Assembly (NCBI RefSeq): GCF_018324685.1
Contig: NZ_AP023354.1
Location: 2,728,001-2,792,000 of the forward strand
From: Actinocatenispora sera
GTDB taxonomy: Bacteria; Actinomycetota; Actinomycetes; Mycobacteriales; Micromonosporaceae
Direction of reading: 5' to 3'
Length of the DNA stretch: 64,000 bases
This document shows positions 33,851 to 42,703 of this stretch, piece by piece; positions within the stretch are counted from its first letter, which is position 1, and each line of letters opens with the position of its first letter. The position numbers and the translations under genes were made by a program. The notes beneath the pieces are model-generated. The model worked only from the letters and a program-made list of their open reading frames with translations, was not told the origin of the DNA and did no database searches.

Positions 33851-34552
33851 TTACCGCGCCTGGTCCGTCGGCGGGTGATCGGTGCGGACCCGGTCGGCGT
33901 GCGGTAGCGACGCGGTGATCAGTGCGGGCGCCCGGCTCTCGGCGTCGCGGGCGCCGCGAAGCCGGCCCGCCTGGTACGGCTGGAGCGCGCCGAGGTGCCG
34001 GATCAACGCGCACGCCGCCTCGAGGGCGTACGGGTGGTCGCTGTAGACCGGGACGGCTCCGGTCAGCGTGGCGTTGGCCGGGTTGATCAGGCTCGCGGAC
34101 GAGACGTGGTGCAGCGCGGCGGCCACCAGCGTGTCGGGCAGCACCGCGGCGGCCTCCTCGGCCGCGCTGCCGGCCGGCACGCTGATCAGGTCGATGCCCG
34201 CCGCGGTGCGGCGGATCGGGTTGGTGCAGTCGATCAGGGTGGCGCCGGCCAGCTCGCCTCGCAGCGTTCCCAGGGTGTCGGCGTGGGCGGGGTAGGGCAG
34301 CGTGGCGATCACCAGCGCTGCGGACGCGGCCTGCGCGTTGCGGGCGCCGCGGACGGTGCCGGTGACCCGGGGCATGGCCATCAGCCGTGCGGCCCACTCG
34401 CGGGCGCGTTCCTCCCGGCGGGAGCCGAGCAGCACGGTACGGCCCGCAAGCGCGAGGCGGTAGGCCAGCCCGCGGCCCTGCCGTCCGGTACCGCCGATGA
34501 TGCCGATGGGCGGTACCGGGTTGCCGGGCTGCGGGCTGGCGTCGGATGACAC
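33851..34552 (-). CDS. F420-type NADP reductase (NADPH:F420 oxidoreductase family)
   Basis: 233 residues from GTG 34552. G-I-I-G-G-T-G-R-Q-G (17-26) is the NADP-binding loop, followed by V-L-L-G-S-R-R-E-E-R-A, the pattern of Fno/NpdG proteins that transfer hydride between NADPH and deazaflavin F420. L-P-Y-P-A-H and D-C-T-N-P are also family features. It follows the StyA-like gene by 14 bases and is probably cotranscribed, so it may supply reducing power to that monooxygenase or act on an F420 substrate. Confidence 0.8.
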   Translation of the reverse strand: MSSDASPQPGNPVPPIGIIGGTGRQGRGLAYRLALAGRTVLLGSRREERAREWAARLMAMPRVTGTVRGARNAQAASAALVIATLPYPAHADTLGTLRGELAGATLIDCTNPIRRTAAGIDLISVPAGSAAEEAAAVLPDTLVAAALHHVSSASLINPANATLTGAVPVYSDHPYALEAACALIRHLGALQPYQAGRLRGARDAESRAPALITASLPHADRVRTDHPPTDQAR

Positions 34553-34566
34553 GATCGGGCCGCCGG

Positions 34567-35826
34567 TTACGAGGTGGCGGCCTGGTGCCGTGCGACGACC
34601 TCGCCGAGGTAGCGCTCGGCCGCCTCGGGGGTCATGAACCAGTCGTTGAGGTCGTCGGGGTCGGTGAACCCGCGGCCGATGCGGTCGGCGACCTCGGGGA
34701 ACTGGGTTGCCGCGCCGAGGATCTGCGCGACGTGCGGCGCCGGCGGGTGCGGCAGCATCAGCTCGTTGGTCCAGCGGGTCGGTGTCTCGCCGACCTCGGT
34801 CCAGAACCGGTCGGCGTTGGTGCGCATCCAGCCGGCGCCGAACGGCCCCTCGCCGTGGTCGCGGATGGCCTGCTCCCAGAACGCGGCCGCGCGGGCGGCG
34901 ATGTTGGACCCCTGGGCGGTGATCGGGTCGTTGGCCAGCACCACGTCGGCCAGGCCGAGTACGGCGCGGCCGGACGGCAGGATCCCGACGGGGTTGCGCA
35001 CCGTGGGGGTGAAGGCGCCGACGAGGTTGGCGTGAGGGTCGGTGGGCGTGATCTCGGTGCAGCGCTCGGCCAGCCACGGCGTGTGCCGGCGCAGCACGTC
35101 CTGCAGGACCCGCAGGTGCGCCTCCGGGGACAGTCCGGCGTCGAACACGTCCATCGGGCCGCCGGGGATGGCCTCGACGAAGATGATGTCGCAGGTACCG
35201 GTGGTGGTCAGGGCGGGGATGACGATGATCTCGCCGGCCCCGGGTACGACGTTGAAGTGCCCGCCGACCACGTCGACGTCCGGGTCGGGCCGCATGCCGC
35301 GCACGTAGCAGACGGCCAGCTTCCGTTGCGGCGTGGTGTACGGGGAGCGTTCCGGGATGCGGGTGAACAGCTCGGCGAGCTCACCGCGGCCGGCCGCGAC
35401 CACGACCAGGTCGTAGCTCCCGGAGTCCAGGTAACCCTCGAGATCGTCGACGGTGGCGGTCCGGGTCCGTACGTGCCGGTCCATCTCGTCGAGCAGTCGC
35501 GCCATCTTGACCCGCTGGTCGACCGATCGGGCCGGCGCCGGCAGCCGACCGACCAGATCCAGCCGGGGAGTCTGTGGGGTCGGCGCGAGCGTCATGTGCA
35601 GCGCCTCGATCGCGGGCGTCTGGTCGTCCCAGAGGGCCAGGCCGCGGTCGCGCTCGATGGCGAGGGCGGGTTCGAACATCACCTGGGTGGAGGTGGGCCG
35701 CCGGGTGCGTACCTGGTCGGCGGTCAGCGCGGAGATCACGGTGACCTCGTGGTCGCCGGTGCGCAGCAGCCCGGCGGCGAGCGTCAGCCCGCACTGGCCG
35801 GCACCGACGATGGCGATCTTGGGCAT
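34567..35826 (-). CDS. StyA-like FAD-dependent monooxygenase
   Basis: 419 residues, the length of styrene monooxygenase StyA (about 415). G-A-G-Q-C-G (8-13) binds FAD, and E-P-A-L-A-I-E-R-D-R-G-L-A-L-W-D and D-L-V-V-V-A-A-G-R-G are conserved in the styrene/indole monooxygenase family. These enzymes use reduced FAD delivered by a separate reductase to epoxidize styrene or indole. No StyB flavin reductase is present; an F420-type reductase follows instead. It is divergent from a large LuxR-family regulator. Confidence 0.8.
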   Translation of the reverse strand: MPKIAIVGAGQCGLTLAAGLLRTGDHEVTVISALTADQVRTRRPTSTQVMFEPALAIERDRGLALWDDQTPAIEALHMTLAPTPQTPRLDLVGRLPAPARSVDQRVKMARLLDEMDRHVRTRTATVDDLEGYLDSGSYDLVVVAAGRGELAELFTRIPERSPYTTPQRKLAVCYVRGMRPDPDVDVVGGHFNVVPGAGEIIVIPALTTTGTCDIIFVEAIPGGPMDVFDAGLSPEAHLRVLQDVLRRHTPWLAERCTEITPTDPHANLVGAFTPTVRNPVGILPSGRAVLGLADVVLANDPITAQGSNIAARAAAFWEQAIRDHGEGPFGAGWMRTNADRFWTEVGETPTRWTNELMLPHPPAPHVAQILGAATQFPEVADRIGRGFTDPDDLNDWFMTPEAAERYLGEVVARHQAATS

Positions 35827-36361
35827 GAGGGGGCTCTTTCCCGATCGAAGGACGGTGGCGACGAACCTATCGCCGAGGCCGGTATGTCCCGTAGGCCGGT
35901 CGGCGACGGCGAGGGGTGCCGAGGTGGTCCGGCGGTGAGTGGGGCGTCGCGGCGCGGGCCGGGGGCGAACACCACGGCCGAAGGCGGACTGCCCGGGATC
36001 GTTGGTCGCCAGCCGGCGCGCGGAGGTGCGCATCGGCTGGCGACCAGCGGTACGGATCGCTCGCAGGGAAGCCGATGCACTGCACGACGGCGCGGCTGGC
36101 CGCGTGCCTCACCTCAAACCCCCGGTACGTCTGCGAGTCGACCTGCCCGATCACTCGGGCGATTTGAGTCTCTCTCGACCTTTGCACCTGCTGCATCCGT
36201 ACATGTACGCCCGAATGGCAACACCGTACCGCCAGATACGTGGTTTCGGGATGGCGCAGTACCGTATTTCTCGGCGTACGGCATCCGGTTTGTCCTCGAA
36301 CAGTCGTTACTTTCGCCGTATTGTGAGCCCGAGAGTTGCACAACGGAACGGATGGTTGTCG
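35827..36361. other. 535-bp divergent intergenic region, partly AT-enriched
   Basis: The part nearest the monooxygenase is GC-rich with no convincing gene. From about 36160 the base composition becomes clearly richer in A/T, as expected for a promoter region of the LuxR-type gene. A perfect 12-bp palindrome CGTACATGTACG lies at 36198-36209. In-frame starts upstream of GTG 36362 (for example ATG 36251) are possible but encode atypical residues. Confidence 0.5.
36198..36209. promoter_or_regulatory. Perfect 12-bp palindrome, possible operator
   Basis: CGTACATGTACG lies 153 bases before the likely LuxR-type start in the A/T-enriched promoter region. Its binding protein is not known. Confidence 0.4.
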
Positions 36362-38806
36362 GTGTCGGAGAACGACCGCTCCGCGCGGTTGCCGTTGGAC
36401 TACGGTCCGCTGGTCGGCCGGGTCGCCGAGCAGCAGCGCGTCGTGACCCTGCTGGAACGCAACCCGCTGGTCACCCTCACCGGGACCGGTGGCGTCGGCA
36501 AGACGCGGCTGGCGGTGCGGATCGCCAACTCCATGGCCGGTTCGATGCCCGGCGGAGCCTGCGTGGTGGAGTTGGCCGGTCTGCCGCCGCTGGGCAACAC
36601 GACGGTGCAGCAGATCTACGCCGCCATCGGGCGGGCCACCGGCAGCTTCAACCAGCAGTCCGGGCTCGACGTGCTCGTGGACTACCTCAACGAGCACCGC
36701 AGCCTGCTGGTGCTGGACAACTGCGAACACGTCGCGGCGCCGGTACGTACGGCGGTCACGGCCTTGCTGGCCGGGGTCCCCGGTCTGCGGATCCTCGCCA
36801 CCAGCCGCCAACCCCTGCACCTGCACGAGGCCGGCGAGCAGGTCGTCGACCTGGCCCCGCTGTCGACCACCGACGCGATCGAGGCGTTCCTGGCGTACGC
36901 CAGCGCCGGCGGAGCGCGCCTGGCCGCCGCCGGCACCCGGGCGGCGACCGATCCGCAGGCCCGGGTGCAACTCCGGCAGATCACCACCCTGGTGGAGGCG
37001 CTGGACCGGCTGCCCCTGGCACTGCGGTTGGCCAGCGCCTGGCTGGCCACCACCAGCCTGGCGGAGCTCATCCACGCGGTGACCGCCGATCGCTGGCACA
37101 CCGTCGTCGACCTGCGTCCGGAGGCCGAACCGGACGGGCGGCACAGCGCGCTGCGCCGCGTCGACGACTGGTCCTGGAGCCTGTGTACGCCGGCCGAACA
37201 GCAGGTGTGGCAATGGATCTCGGTGTTTCGAAACCCGGCCACCCAGCACGAGCTGGTGGCCGTGTGCGCCGGTACCGGGCTGGATCGCCCGGCGATCGCG
37301 CGGGCCGTCGCGGGGCTGCGCGACAAGCGGATCCTCAGCGCCGGGGCCGGCCGGAACGGGGCACCGCGGCTCTTCCTGCTGGAGACCGAACGCCAGTACG
37401 GGGCCGAGAAGCTCGCCGCCGCCGGGCTGCTGCCGGCCGCGCGCGCCGCGCACAGCGGCTACTACGCGTCGCTGACGACCGCGGCGGTGGCCGACTGGAT
37501 GGGGCCGGAGGAGGTCGAGGTGCTGCACGGCGTGCACGCCCAGCTCGACCACATCGCGAACGCGGTCGACTATCGCATCGCCGGCGGTGAGCTGGTGGGC
37601 GCCTGCACGATCGTGTGCGACCTGACCCGGAGCCGGAGCCCGTTCCTGTGCGGCGGGCTCTCGGACGTCCGCGACATCGCCGACCGGGTCATCCGGGCGT
37701 TCCACCACCCGACGCCAGCGGGTGGCCGAGCGTCTGGCGAACCCGTGTCTGGTGGCCCCGCGTCTGGTGGCCCCGCGTCCGGCGGCCCCGCGGTCGGTGG
37801 GCCGCAGGAGGCGGTGCTGCTGGCCGCCACGATGGCCACCGACGGCTGGGTCACGGTGACCCAGGGCTTTCCCGACCGGGCGTTCGAGCTGATCGCCGCC
37901 AGCCACGAGCTGCACGAGCAGTGGCAGCTGGAGCCCACCCCGCCGCTGCTGTTCGCCGAGGGGGGAGCGCTCGCCCTCGCCTACGGTGACCCGGCCGCGG
38001 TGCCGTTGCTCGATGCCGCCCGTACCGCCTTCGATGCTCCCGAGACCGCGGGCGATCACCAGATGGCGACCATGATGTGGGCCATGGCGCAGGGGTTCGA
38101 CGCCGCTCCGGGCGCCGAGGCGGCCGCGGCGGAGTACCTGCGCGTCGCGCAACGCTCGCGGGCGCCCTGGAACGTGTCCTGGGCGCACTGGGTCGGCGCG
38201 CTGGCGGCGCTGGGCCACGAGCACCTGGCGGACGCCCGCGACCGGTGCCGGCAGGCCCTGTTGCTGCAGGACGGCATCGGCGACCTGTGGGGGCTGACCT
38301 GGTCGCTGCTGCTCGCCGCGGCGATCGTGACCGAATCGCTCGACCCGGACCGGCCCGACCAGCGCCAGGCGCGGCGCGCGGCCTGGCTTGCGGCCGCGGC
38401 CGAGGAGCGGCGCCGCCTCATCGGTGTGCGCATCGCCGGACTCAGGCCGCTGGCGCGGCTGCACGAGCGCGTCATGACGCGTGCCGGTGAGGTCCTCGAT
38501 CCCCGCACCCTGGAGCGGCAGCTCGACGATGGTCGCCGCCGGCACCACCACGCGGTCGAGTACGCGCTCGACGACCGGCGGCCGGCCCGACAGCACCCCA
38601 CCGGCACGCTGACCCGCCGGCAGCAGGAGGTGGCCCGGTTGATGGTCGGCGGCCTGACCTACGCGCAGATCGCGGACGCATTGCACCTGAGCGAGCGCAC
38701 CGTGGAGGGTTACGCGGCCGATCTGCTGCACCGGCTCGGCCTCGACAAGCGCACCAAGCTCACCCAGGGCGTCCTCGACGAGGCGCGCACGAGGAGCAGC
38801 GGCTGA
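36362..38806 (+). CDS. Large LuxR-family ATPase regulator (LAL/AfsR-like)
   Basis: 814 residues. An NB-ARC/STAND-type ATPase follows the start: Walker A G-T-G-G-V-G-K-T (41-48) and Walker B L-L-V-L-D-N-C-E-H (115-123). The middle is helical, of TPR type (A-A-A-E-Y-L-R-V-A-Q-R). The last 65 residues are a LuxR HTH (L-T-R-R-Q-Q-E-V-A-R-L-M-V-G-G-L, S-E-R-T-V-E-G-Y). Such proteins sense ligands or nucleotides and activate transcription, often of secondary metabolism. A Gly/Pro repeat (S-G-G-P-A)n interrupts the middle. GTG 36362 is the best guess; upstream starts exist. Confidence 0.85.
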   Translation: MSENDRSARLPLDYGPLVGRVAEQQRVVTLLERNPLVTLTGTGGVGKTRLAVRIANSMAGSMPGGACVVELAGLPPLGNTTVQQIYAAIGRATGSFNQQSGLDVLVDYLNEHRSLLVLDNCEHVAAPVRTAVTALLAGVPGLRILATSRQPLHLHEAGEQVVDLAPLSTTDAIEAFLAYASAGGARLAAAGTRAATDPQARVQLRQITTLVEALDRLPLALRLASAWLATTSLAELIHAVTADRWHTVVDLRPEAEPDGRHSALRRVDDWSWSLCTPAEQQVWQWISVFRNPATQHELVAVCAGTGLDRPAIARAVAGLRDKRILSAGAGRNGAPRLFLLETERQYGAEKLAAAGLLPAARAAHSGYYASLTTAAVADWMGPEEVEVLHGVHAQLDHIANAVDYRIAGGELVGACTIVCDLTRSRSPFLCGGLSDVRDIADRVIRAFHHPTPAGGRASGEPVSGGPASGGPASGGPAVGGPQEAVLLAATMATDGWVTVTQGFPDRAFELIAASHELHEQWQLEPTPPLLFAEGGALALAYGDPAAVPLLDAARTAFDAPETAGDHQMATMMWAMAQGFDAAPGAEAAAAEYLRVAQRSRAPWNVSWAHWVGALAALGHEHLADARDRCRQALLLQDGIGDLWGLTWSLLLAAAIVTESLDPDRPDQRQARRAAWLAAAAEERRRLIGVRIAGLRPLARLHERVMTRAGEVLDPRTLERQLDDGRRRHHHAVEYALDDRRPARQHPTGTLTRRQQEVARLMVGGLTYAQIADALHLSERTVEGYAADLLHRLGLDKRTKLTQGVLDEARTRSSG
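37730..37803 (+). repeat. In-frame 15-bp tandem repeat in the LuxR-type gene
   Basis: About five degenerate 15-bp units encode a Ser-Gly-Gly-Pro-Ala type linker. The number of units could vary without breaking the frame. It lies between the ATPase part and the TPR-like part. Confidence 0.7.
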
Positions 38807-38929
38807 CTCGGCTGGTGCCCCGCCCGGTGGGTCGATCGCCGGCGCGGCACCGGTTCCGCGGGTGTCCCCCGCGGGAGGGCGCTCGGCCGGACCGGCGCCG
38901 GCTTGGCAGGACGGGGCGAGTGCGCTAAT

Positions 38930-38962
38930 TTGGTCGAGTGACCAATTTAGTCGATCGACCAA
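38930..38962. promoter_or_regulatory. Operator pair overlapping the start of a tetR gene
   Basis: TTGGTCGAGTGACCAA (38930-38945) spans the GTG start codon at 38938. A second site TTAGTCGATCGACCAA (38947-38962) lies in the first codons. Both have the T-T-x-G-T-C/G-A-C-C-A-A half-site. A bound repressor would block both transcription start and initiation. Confidence 0.6.
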
Positions 38963-39531
38963 CTTCGACTCGTGGTCGTCGGCGCCGCGACCAGCTGATC
39001 GAGGCGGGCTTCACGTTGCTGGCCGAAGGCGGCTGGCCCGCGGTGACCACGCGGGCGGTGGCCGAGCGCGCCGGTACCAACGTCGGGTTGATCCACTACC
39101 ACTTCGGCGGCCTGCCCGGCCTGCACGAGGCCATCGCCCGCCGGGCCGGCGACGAGATCGTCGGCTCGGTCGTCGACGCTCTGGTGGCGGCGCCGGACCC
39201 GTCCGCGGCGCTGGACACGGTCCGCGCGCTGGTGCCGGCCACGACCGGCGACGGCCCGCGGATGCGACTGGCGGTGGAGGTCATGGCCGGCGCGCTGCGC
39301 GACCCGGTGCTGGGCGAGGTGCTGCGGCAGGAGCTGCGCCGGGCCCGCGAGCGGATCGGCGCCCGGCTCGCCGAGCTTCGGCCCTCCTGGTCCGACGAGC
39401 GACGGGCCGGCGCCGCCACCGTGATCGTCGCGCTGGTGGACGGGCTGCTGCTGCACCGCCTGCTGGACACCACGCTGCCCGTCGACGAGGCGCTGACCGC
39501 ACTCGGCGACCTGCTCGGGGTCCGGCCGTGA
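38938..39531 (+). CDS. TetR-family transcriptional regulator
   Basis: 197 residues. After R-G-R-R-R-R-D-Q-L-I-E-A-G-F, the HTH reads V-T-T-R-A-V-A-E-R-A-G-T-N-V-G-L-I-H-Y-H-F. The C-terminal domain has M-R-L-A-V-E-V-M-A-G-A-L and ends in a short helix. No ribosome site precedes GTG 38938, so it is likely leaderless. It probably controls itself and the NAD(P)-binding gene 217 bases downstream. Confidence 0.88.
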   Translation: MTNLVDRPTSTRGRRRRDQLIEAGFTLLAEGGWPAVTTRAVAERAGTNVGLIHYHFGGLPGLHEAIARRAGDEIVGSVVDALVAAPDPSAALDTVRALVPATTGDGPRMRLAVEVMAGALRDPVLGEVLRQELRRARERIGARLAELRPSWSDERRAGAATVIVALVDGLLLHRLLDTTLPVDEALTALGDLLGVRP

Positions 39532-39748
39532 GACTGCCCGCATCCGGCGCCGGGGTTGCCGGCTCGGCGGCGCCTGCCCGGTCGGCCACGTGCCCGGTCG
39601 AGTGCGTCTCGGCCGCACACCGGCATCGACGTGTCCGATGGCGGTTACGCCATCGCCGTTCGTCGACAGGCTGCCACTCGCGTGCCGCGCTTCGGAGCTG
39701 TCCGCAGCATCCTGCCCGTCGGTCCCCGCACGCGAAGGAGAGGCAGTC

Positions 39749-40639
39749 GTGAAGGTGTTCGTCGCCGGTTCGACCGGCTATCTGGGCTCCCACCTCGTCC
39801 GGGAGCTGAAGAACCGCGGGCACCACGTCCGGGCACTGGCCCGCGATCCCGCGAGGCTGGCGCCGATCCGGGACGCGGTCGACGAGGTGTTCACCGCCGA
39901 CGCCACCGATCCGGACGCACTCACCGGCTGCTGCGAGGGCATCGACGCGATCGTCAGTACCGTGGGGCTGGTCGGCAAGGGCGGCGGGAAGACCTGCTGG
40001 GACGTCGACTACGGGGCCAACCGCAACCTGCTGAACGAGGCGGTACGGGCCGGCACGGGCAAGTTCGTCTACTGCTCGGTGGTGCGCGCGCCCGCCCTGG
40101 AGAAGCTGCAACTGGTCCGGGCCAAGCGCGCGTTCGAGCAGCGGCTGAGTGACTCCGGGATGGCTCACACGATCCTGTTCCCGAACGGCTTCTTCGCCGA
40201 CTTCGACGAGTATCTCGGCATGGCCCGCAAGGGCCGGATCTTCGTTTTCGGCAGCGGTGGGTTCCGGATCAATCCCATCGACGGTGCCGATGTCGCCGCA
40301 GCGGCCGCCGATGCGCTCACCGCCGACGCTGACGAGGTGGAGCTGGGCGGCCCCGACGTGCTCACCCACGAACAGATCGCCCGGGAGGCCTTCGATGCGC
40401 TGGGTACCAATCCGCGCATCACCCGGATCCCGGCGTGGCTGGTGGCTTCCAGCCTGGCCGTACTGCGCCGGGTGACGCCGTTGCGGGTGCACGGCACCGT
40501 CGAGTTCCCCCTTACGGTGCTCTCCCACGACGTGCTCTCCCCGCCCGCCGGGAAGCGGCACCTCGACGACTACTTCCACCAGGCGGCAACACCGACCGGC
40601 ACCGAGGCGGGGGAGGGCGGGCGGGCCGGCGTCGCCTGA
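39749..40639 (+). CDS. Atypical SDR NAD(P)H-binding protein
   Basis: 296 residues from GTG 39749 behind AAGGAGAGG. V-A-G-S-T-G-Y-L-G-S (5-14) is the nucleotide-binding loop; V-D-Y-G-A-N-R-N-L-L and F-V-Y-C-S-V are typical of the NAD(P)H-binding complex-I-NDUFA9-like/NmrA group. The C-terminal part has L-T-H-E-Q-I-A-R-E-A-F-D, also family-like. No catalytic triad is clear. It may be a quinone-linked or isomerase-type protein; substrate unknown. Confidence 0.8.
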   Translation: MKVFVAGSTGYLGSHLVRELKNRGHHVRALARDPARLAPIRDAVDEVFTADATDPDALTGCCEGIDAIVSTVGLVGKGGGKTCWDVDYGANRNLLNEAVRAGTGKFVYCSVVRAPALEKLQLVRAKRAFEQRLSDSGMAHTILFPNGFFADFDEYLGMARKGRIFVFGSGGFRINPIDGADVAAAAADALTADADEVELGGPDVLTHEQIAREAFDALGTNPRITRIPAWLVASSLAVLRRVTPLRVHGTVEFPLTVLSHDVLSPPAGKRHLDDYFHQAATPTGTEAGEGGRAGVA

Positions 40640-40669
40640 TCGGAGGGGAGCGGCGCCGGTTCGGGTCTG

Positions 40670-41383
40670 TCACCGCTGCGGTCGTTGCCGCTGGGCGGTG
40701 AACAGGTCCGGGCGGTAGGCCCTGATCCAGTCGCCGATCCGGCCGGTTCGCCACTCCTCGTCGAACACCGGCAGCACGATCGCCTTCATCCGGCGACGTG
40801 TCACGGGATCCACCTCGCGGCAGCTGTCGTTCTGCTGCAACTGCCCGCGTACCACCTTGGGGATGGACTGGGTGACCGTGGTGGTGCTGGCGACGCCGAC
40901 CAGCGCCGGCAGCCACCCGCCTCGGGCGGCCAGCGCGGGCAGCAGGGCCAGCAGACCGCCGACCGCCGCCCCGCGACCGACCGGGCCACCGCCGATGCCC
41001 TGCGGTGCGCCCGCCTCCCGCGTCACGACCAGATGCGCGGCGCCCAGGTGCCGGATCTGGTCCCAGGCCAGCTGCACCCGGATGTACCGGTTCGCCAGGG
41101 TGGCGCCGGCCGGCGACAGCTCCAGTTTCGTGGTCCCCCAGGTCTCGTCGAACTGGTGCTTCTTCGAGGTGACCATCACGGCAGCGAGGATGAGCGCCAG
41201 CACCAGCGACACGACGAACGCCAGGGCGCCGATTCCGGTACAGCCCAGCAGCAGGCCCACCATCAGCGTCACCACGACGAGCTCGGTCACCAGCATCGGC
41301 ACGAACCGCCGGAAGAACACGCCGAACGACAGCCTGCTGTCGAACGTTTCCGTCGAGGAGAAACCGTCCACCGGTGTGGTCAT
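40670..41383 (-). CDS. YcxB-like membrane protein
   Basis: 237 residues. Two close membrane helices span about 30-75. A C-terminal YcxB/bacterial-PH-like domain follows: T-K-L-E-L-S-P-A-G-A-T-L and I-R-V-Q-L-A-W-D-Q-I-R-H-L, the W-x-x-I motif of this family. ATG 41383 has GGGA upstream and is preferred to ATG 41395. Function unknown. Confidence 0.7.
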   Translation of the reverse strand: MTTPVDGFSSTETFDSRLSFGVFFRRFVPMLVTELVVVTLMVGLLLGCTGIGALAFVVSLVLALILAAVMVTSKKHQFDETWGTTKLELSPAGATLANRYIRVQLAWDQIRHLGAAHLVVTREAGAPQGIGGGPVGRGAAVGGLLALLPALAARGGWLPALVGVASTTTVTQSIPKVVRGQLQQNDSCREVDPVTRRRMKAIVLPVFDEEWRTGRIGDWIRAYRPDLFTAQRQRPQR

Positions 41384-41758
41384 ACCAAGTCCCATCGTCT
41401 GGATCGTCGTGGCGTCGCGTGCCGGCCCGGGGGCGGAACGCGGGGTAGCGCCGGCCGATGCGACGCCGTCGGTGGCGCCGGCGCAGAACCGGGCGGCGGT
41501 GACGCTGCCAGGGGAGGCTCCCACGGCCGGCTGGCGTCCGGCTGGCAGGAGCGGGTGCGACCCGGGCCCGGGTCGGCGGCCACCGGTGAAGGAAATCCTG
41601 GCCCCGCCGCTGGCTCGGCGGATCCGTCCGCGCCCGGTTCTGCCGGTATTCTGCCGGTGCGAGGCTGCCGGGTCGGCCACGGCGGGCGCCGGGGCCATTG
41701 CCGGCGAGCACCGGATCAGGCGAGGTCGCGGTGTGACGAGACTGTGAGGTCCCGTGCC

Positions 41759-41945
41759 GTGCGGGCCGCGATCGTGATGGTCACGCACGACGAGGGTGCC
41801 CTCGACGCGCTGCGGCGATCGGGTGCTGTTCCTACCGGACGCGGACGAGGATCTGTGGAAGGTGGAGTGCCCGGCCGCGTGCTCGCCGAGCAACGCGTCG
41901 GCGGCCCACCCGGGTGCTCTCGCACCCGGCGAGCGCGGTCGGTGA
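41759..41945 (+). pseudogene. C-terminal remnant of an ABC transporter ATPase
   Basis: One frame reads I-V-M-V-T-H-D-E-G-A-L-D-A-L-R, the H-loop region of ABC ATPases. The next frame then carries D-R-V-L-F-L-P-D-A-D-E-D-L-W, which normally follows directly. A one-base shift and the loss of everything upstream (Walker A, signature, Walker B) show decay. The remaining bases between 41384 and 42022 contain nothing else I can support. Confidence 0.6.
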
Positions 41946-42022
41946 AGCCCGCCCACCCCGGCCGGTACGACGGTGGGCGCGGTGCCGGTCCGGTGCGGGT
42001 GGCGGCCGGACCGGCACCGGCG

Positions 42023-42703
42023 TCAGCGGGCGCGGCGGCGCAGCCGGGCGATGGCGGTGGCGACGAGCGCGCCGGCCACGAACGCCAGCGCGTACCCGGC
42101 GGCGCGCCGCGCCAGTGCCTGCGCCCCGGTGACCTCGAGCAGGTCGATCGGCGTCGCCTCCTCCGGGACCGCCGTCGTCTCGGGCGACGGCGGCGTCACC
42201 GCAGCGGGCGTCGTACCAGGCGATTCGGTCTCCGCCGGCTCCTCCGGCGGTGCCGACGGCCGCAACTGGTTGCCCAGGCAGTCCGCGAACTGGTCGAGCA
42301 GCCGGGTGCTCACGTCGCCCAGCATGCCCCGGCCGAACTGCGCCGGCCGGCCGGTGACCGTCAGATCGGTGGTCACGTCGACCCGGGTATCGTCGCCGTC
42401 GGCCGCCAGGGTCGCGGTGATGGTGGCGGTGGCCGTGCCCGGCCCGCGGGTCTCCCGGCCGGACGCCTCCACCACCACCCGGTGCGCCTCCTCGTCCCGC
42501 TCCCGGATGTGGCCGGTTCCCTTGTAGGTCAAGGAGATCGGGCCCAGCTTGACCTTGACCGTACCGGTGAAGTCGTCACCGTCGAAGCCGGTCAGGGTGG
42601 CGCCCGGCAGGCAGGGCGCGATCGCGGGCAGGTCGAGCAGCCGGGTCCACGCCTGCTCGACCGGGGCCGGTACGGTGAACCTGTTGGTCAGCTCCATGGT
42701 CAT
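42023..42703 (-). CDS. coxG: CoxG-like SRPBCC protein with C-terminal membrane anchor
   Basis: 226 residues. Residues 1-150 form a CoxG/CO dehydrogenase subunit G fold: F-T-V-P-A-P-V-E-Q-A-W-T-R-L-L-D-L and C-L-P-G-A-T-L, Q-F-G-R-G-M-L. A Pro/Thr/Glu linker and a C-terminal membrane helix with R-R-R-A-R follow, so the protein is membrane-bound, as reported for CoxG, which recruits the dehydrogenase to the membrane. Its ATG overlaps the upstream FAD subunit stop (ATGA). Last gene of the operon. Confidence 0.85.
   Translation of the reverse strand: MTMELTNRFTVPAPVEQAWTRLLDLPAIAPCLPGATLTGFDGDDFTGTVKVKLGPISLTYKGTGHIRERDEEAHRVVVEASGRETRGPGTATATITATLAADGDDTRVDVTTDLTVTGRPAQFGRGMLGDVSTRLLDQFADCLGNQLRPSAPPEEPAETESPGTTPAAVTPPSPETTAVPEEATPIDLLEVTGAQALARRAAGYALAFVAGALVATAIARLRRRAR

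Noticed and set aside
35867-38962. 1031-codon open frame antisense to the LuxR-type regulator
   Set aside because: The plus strand has Walker motifs and a LuxR HTH; the minus frame has only low-complexity sequence.
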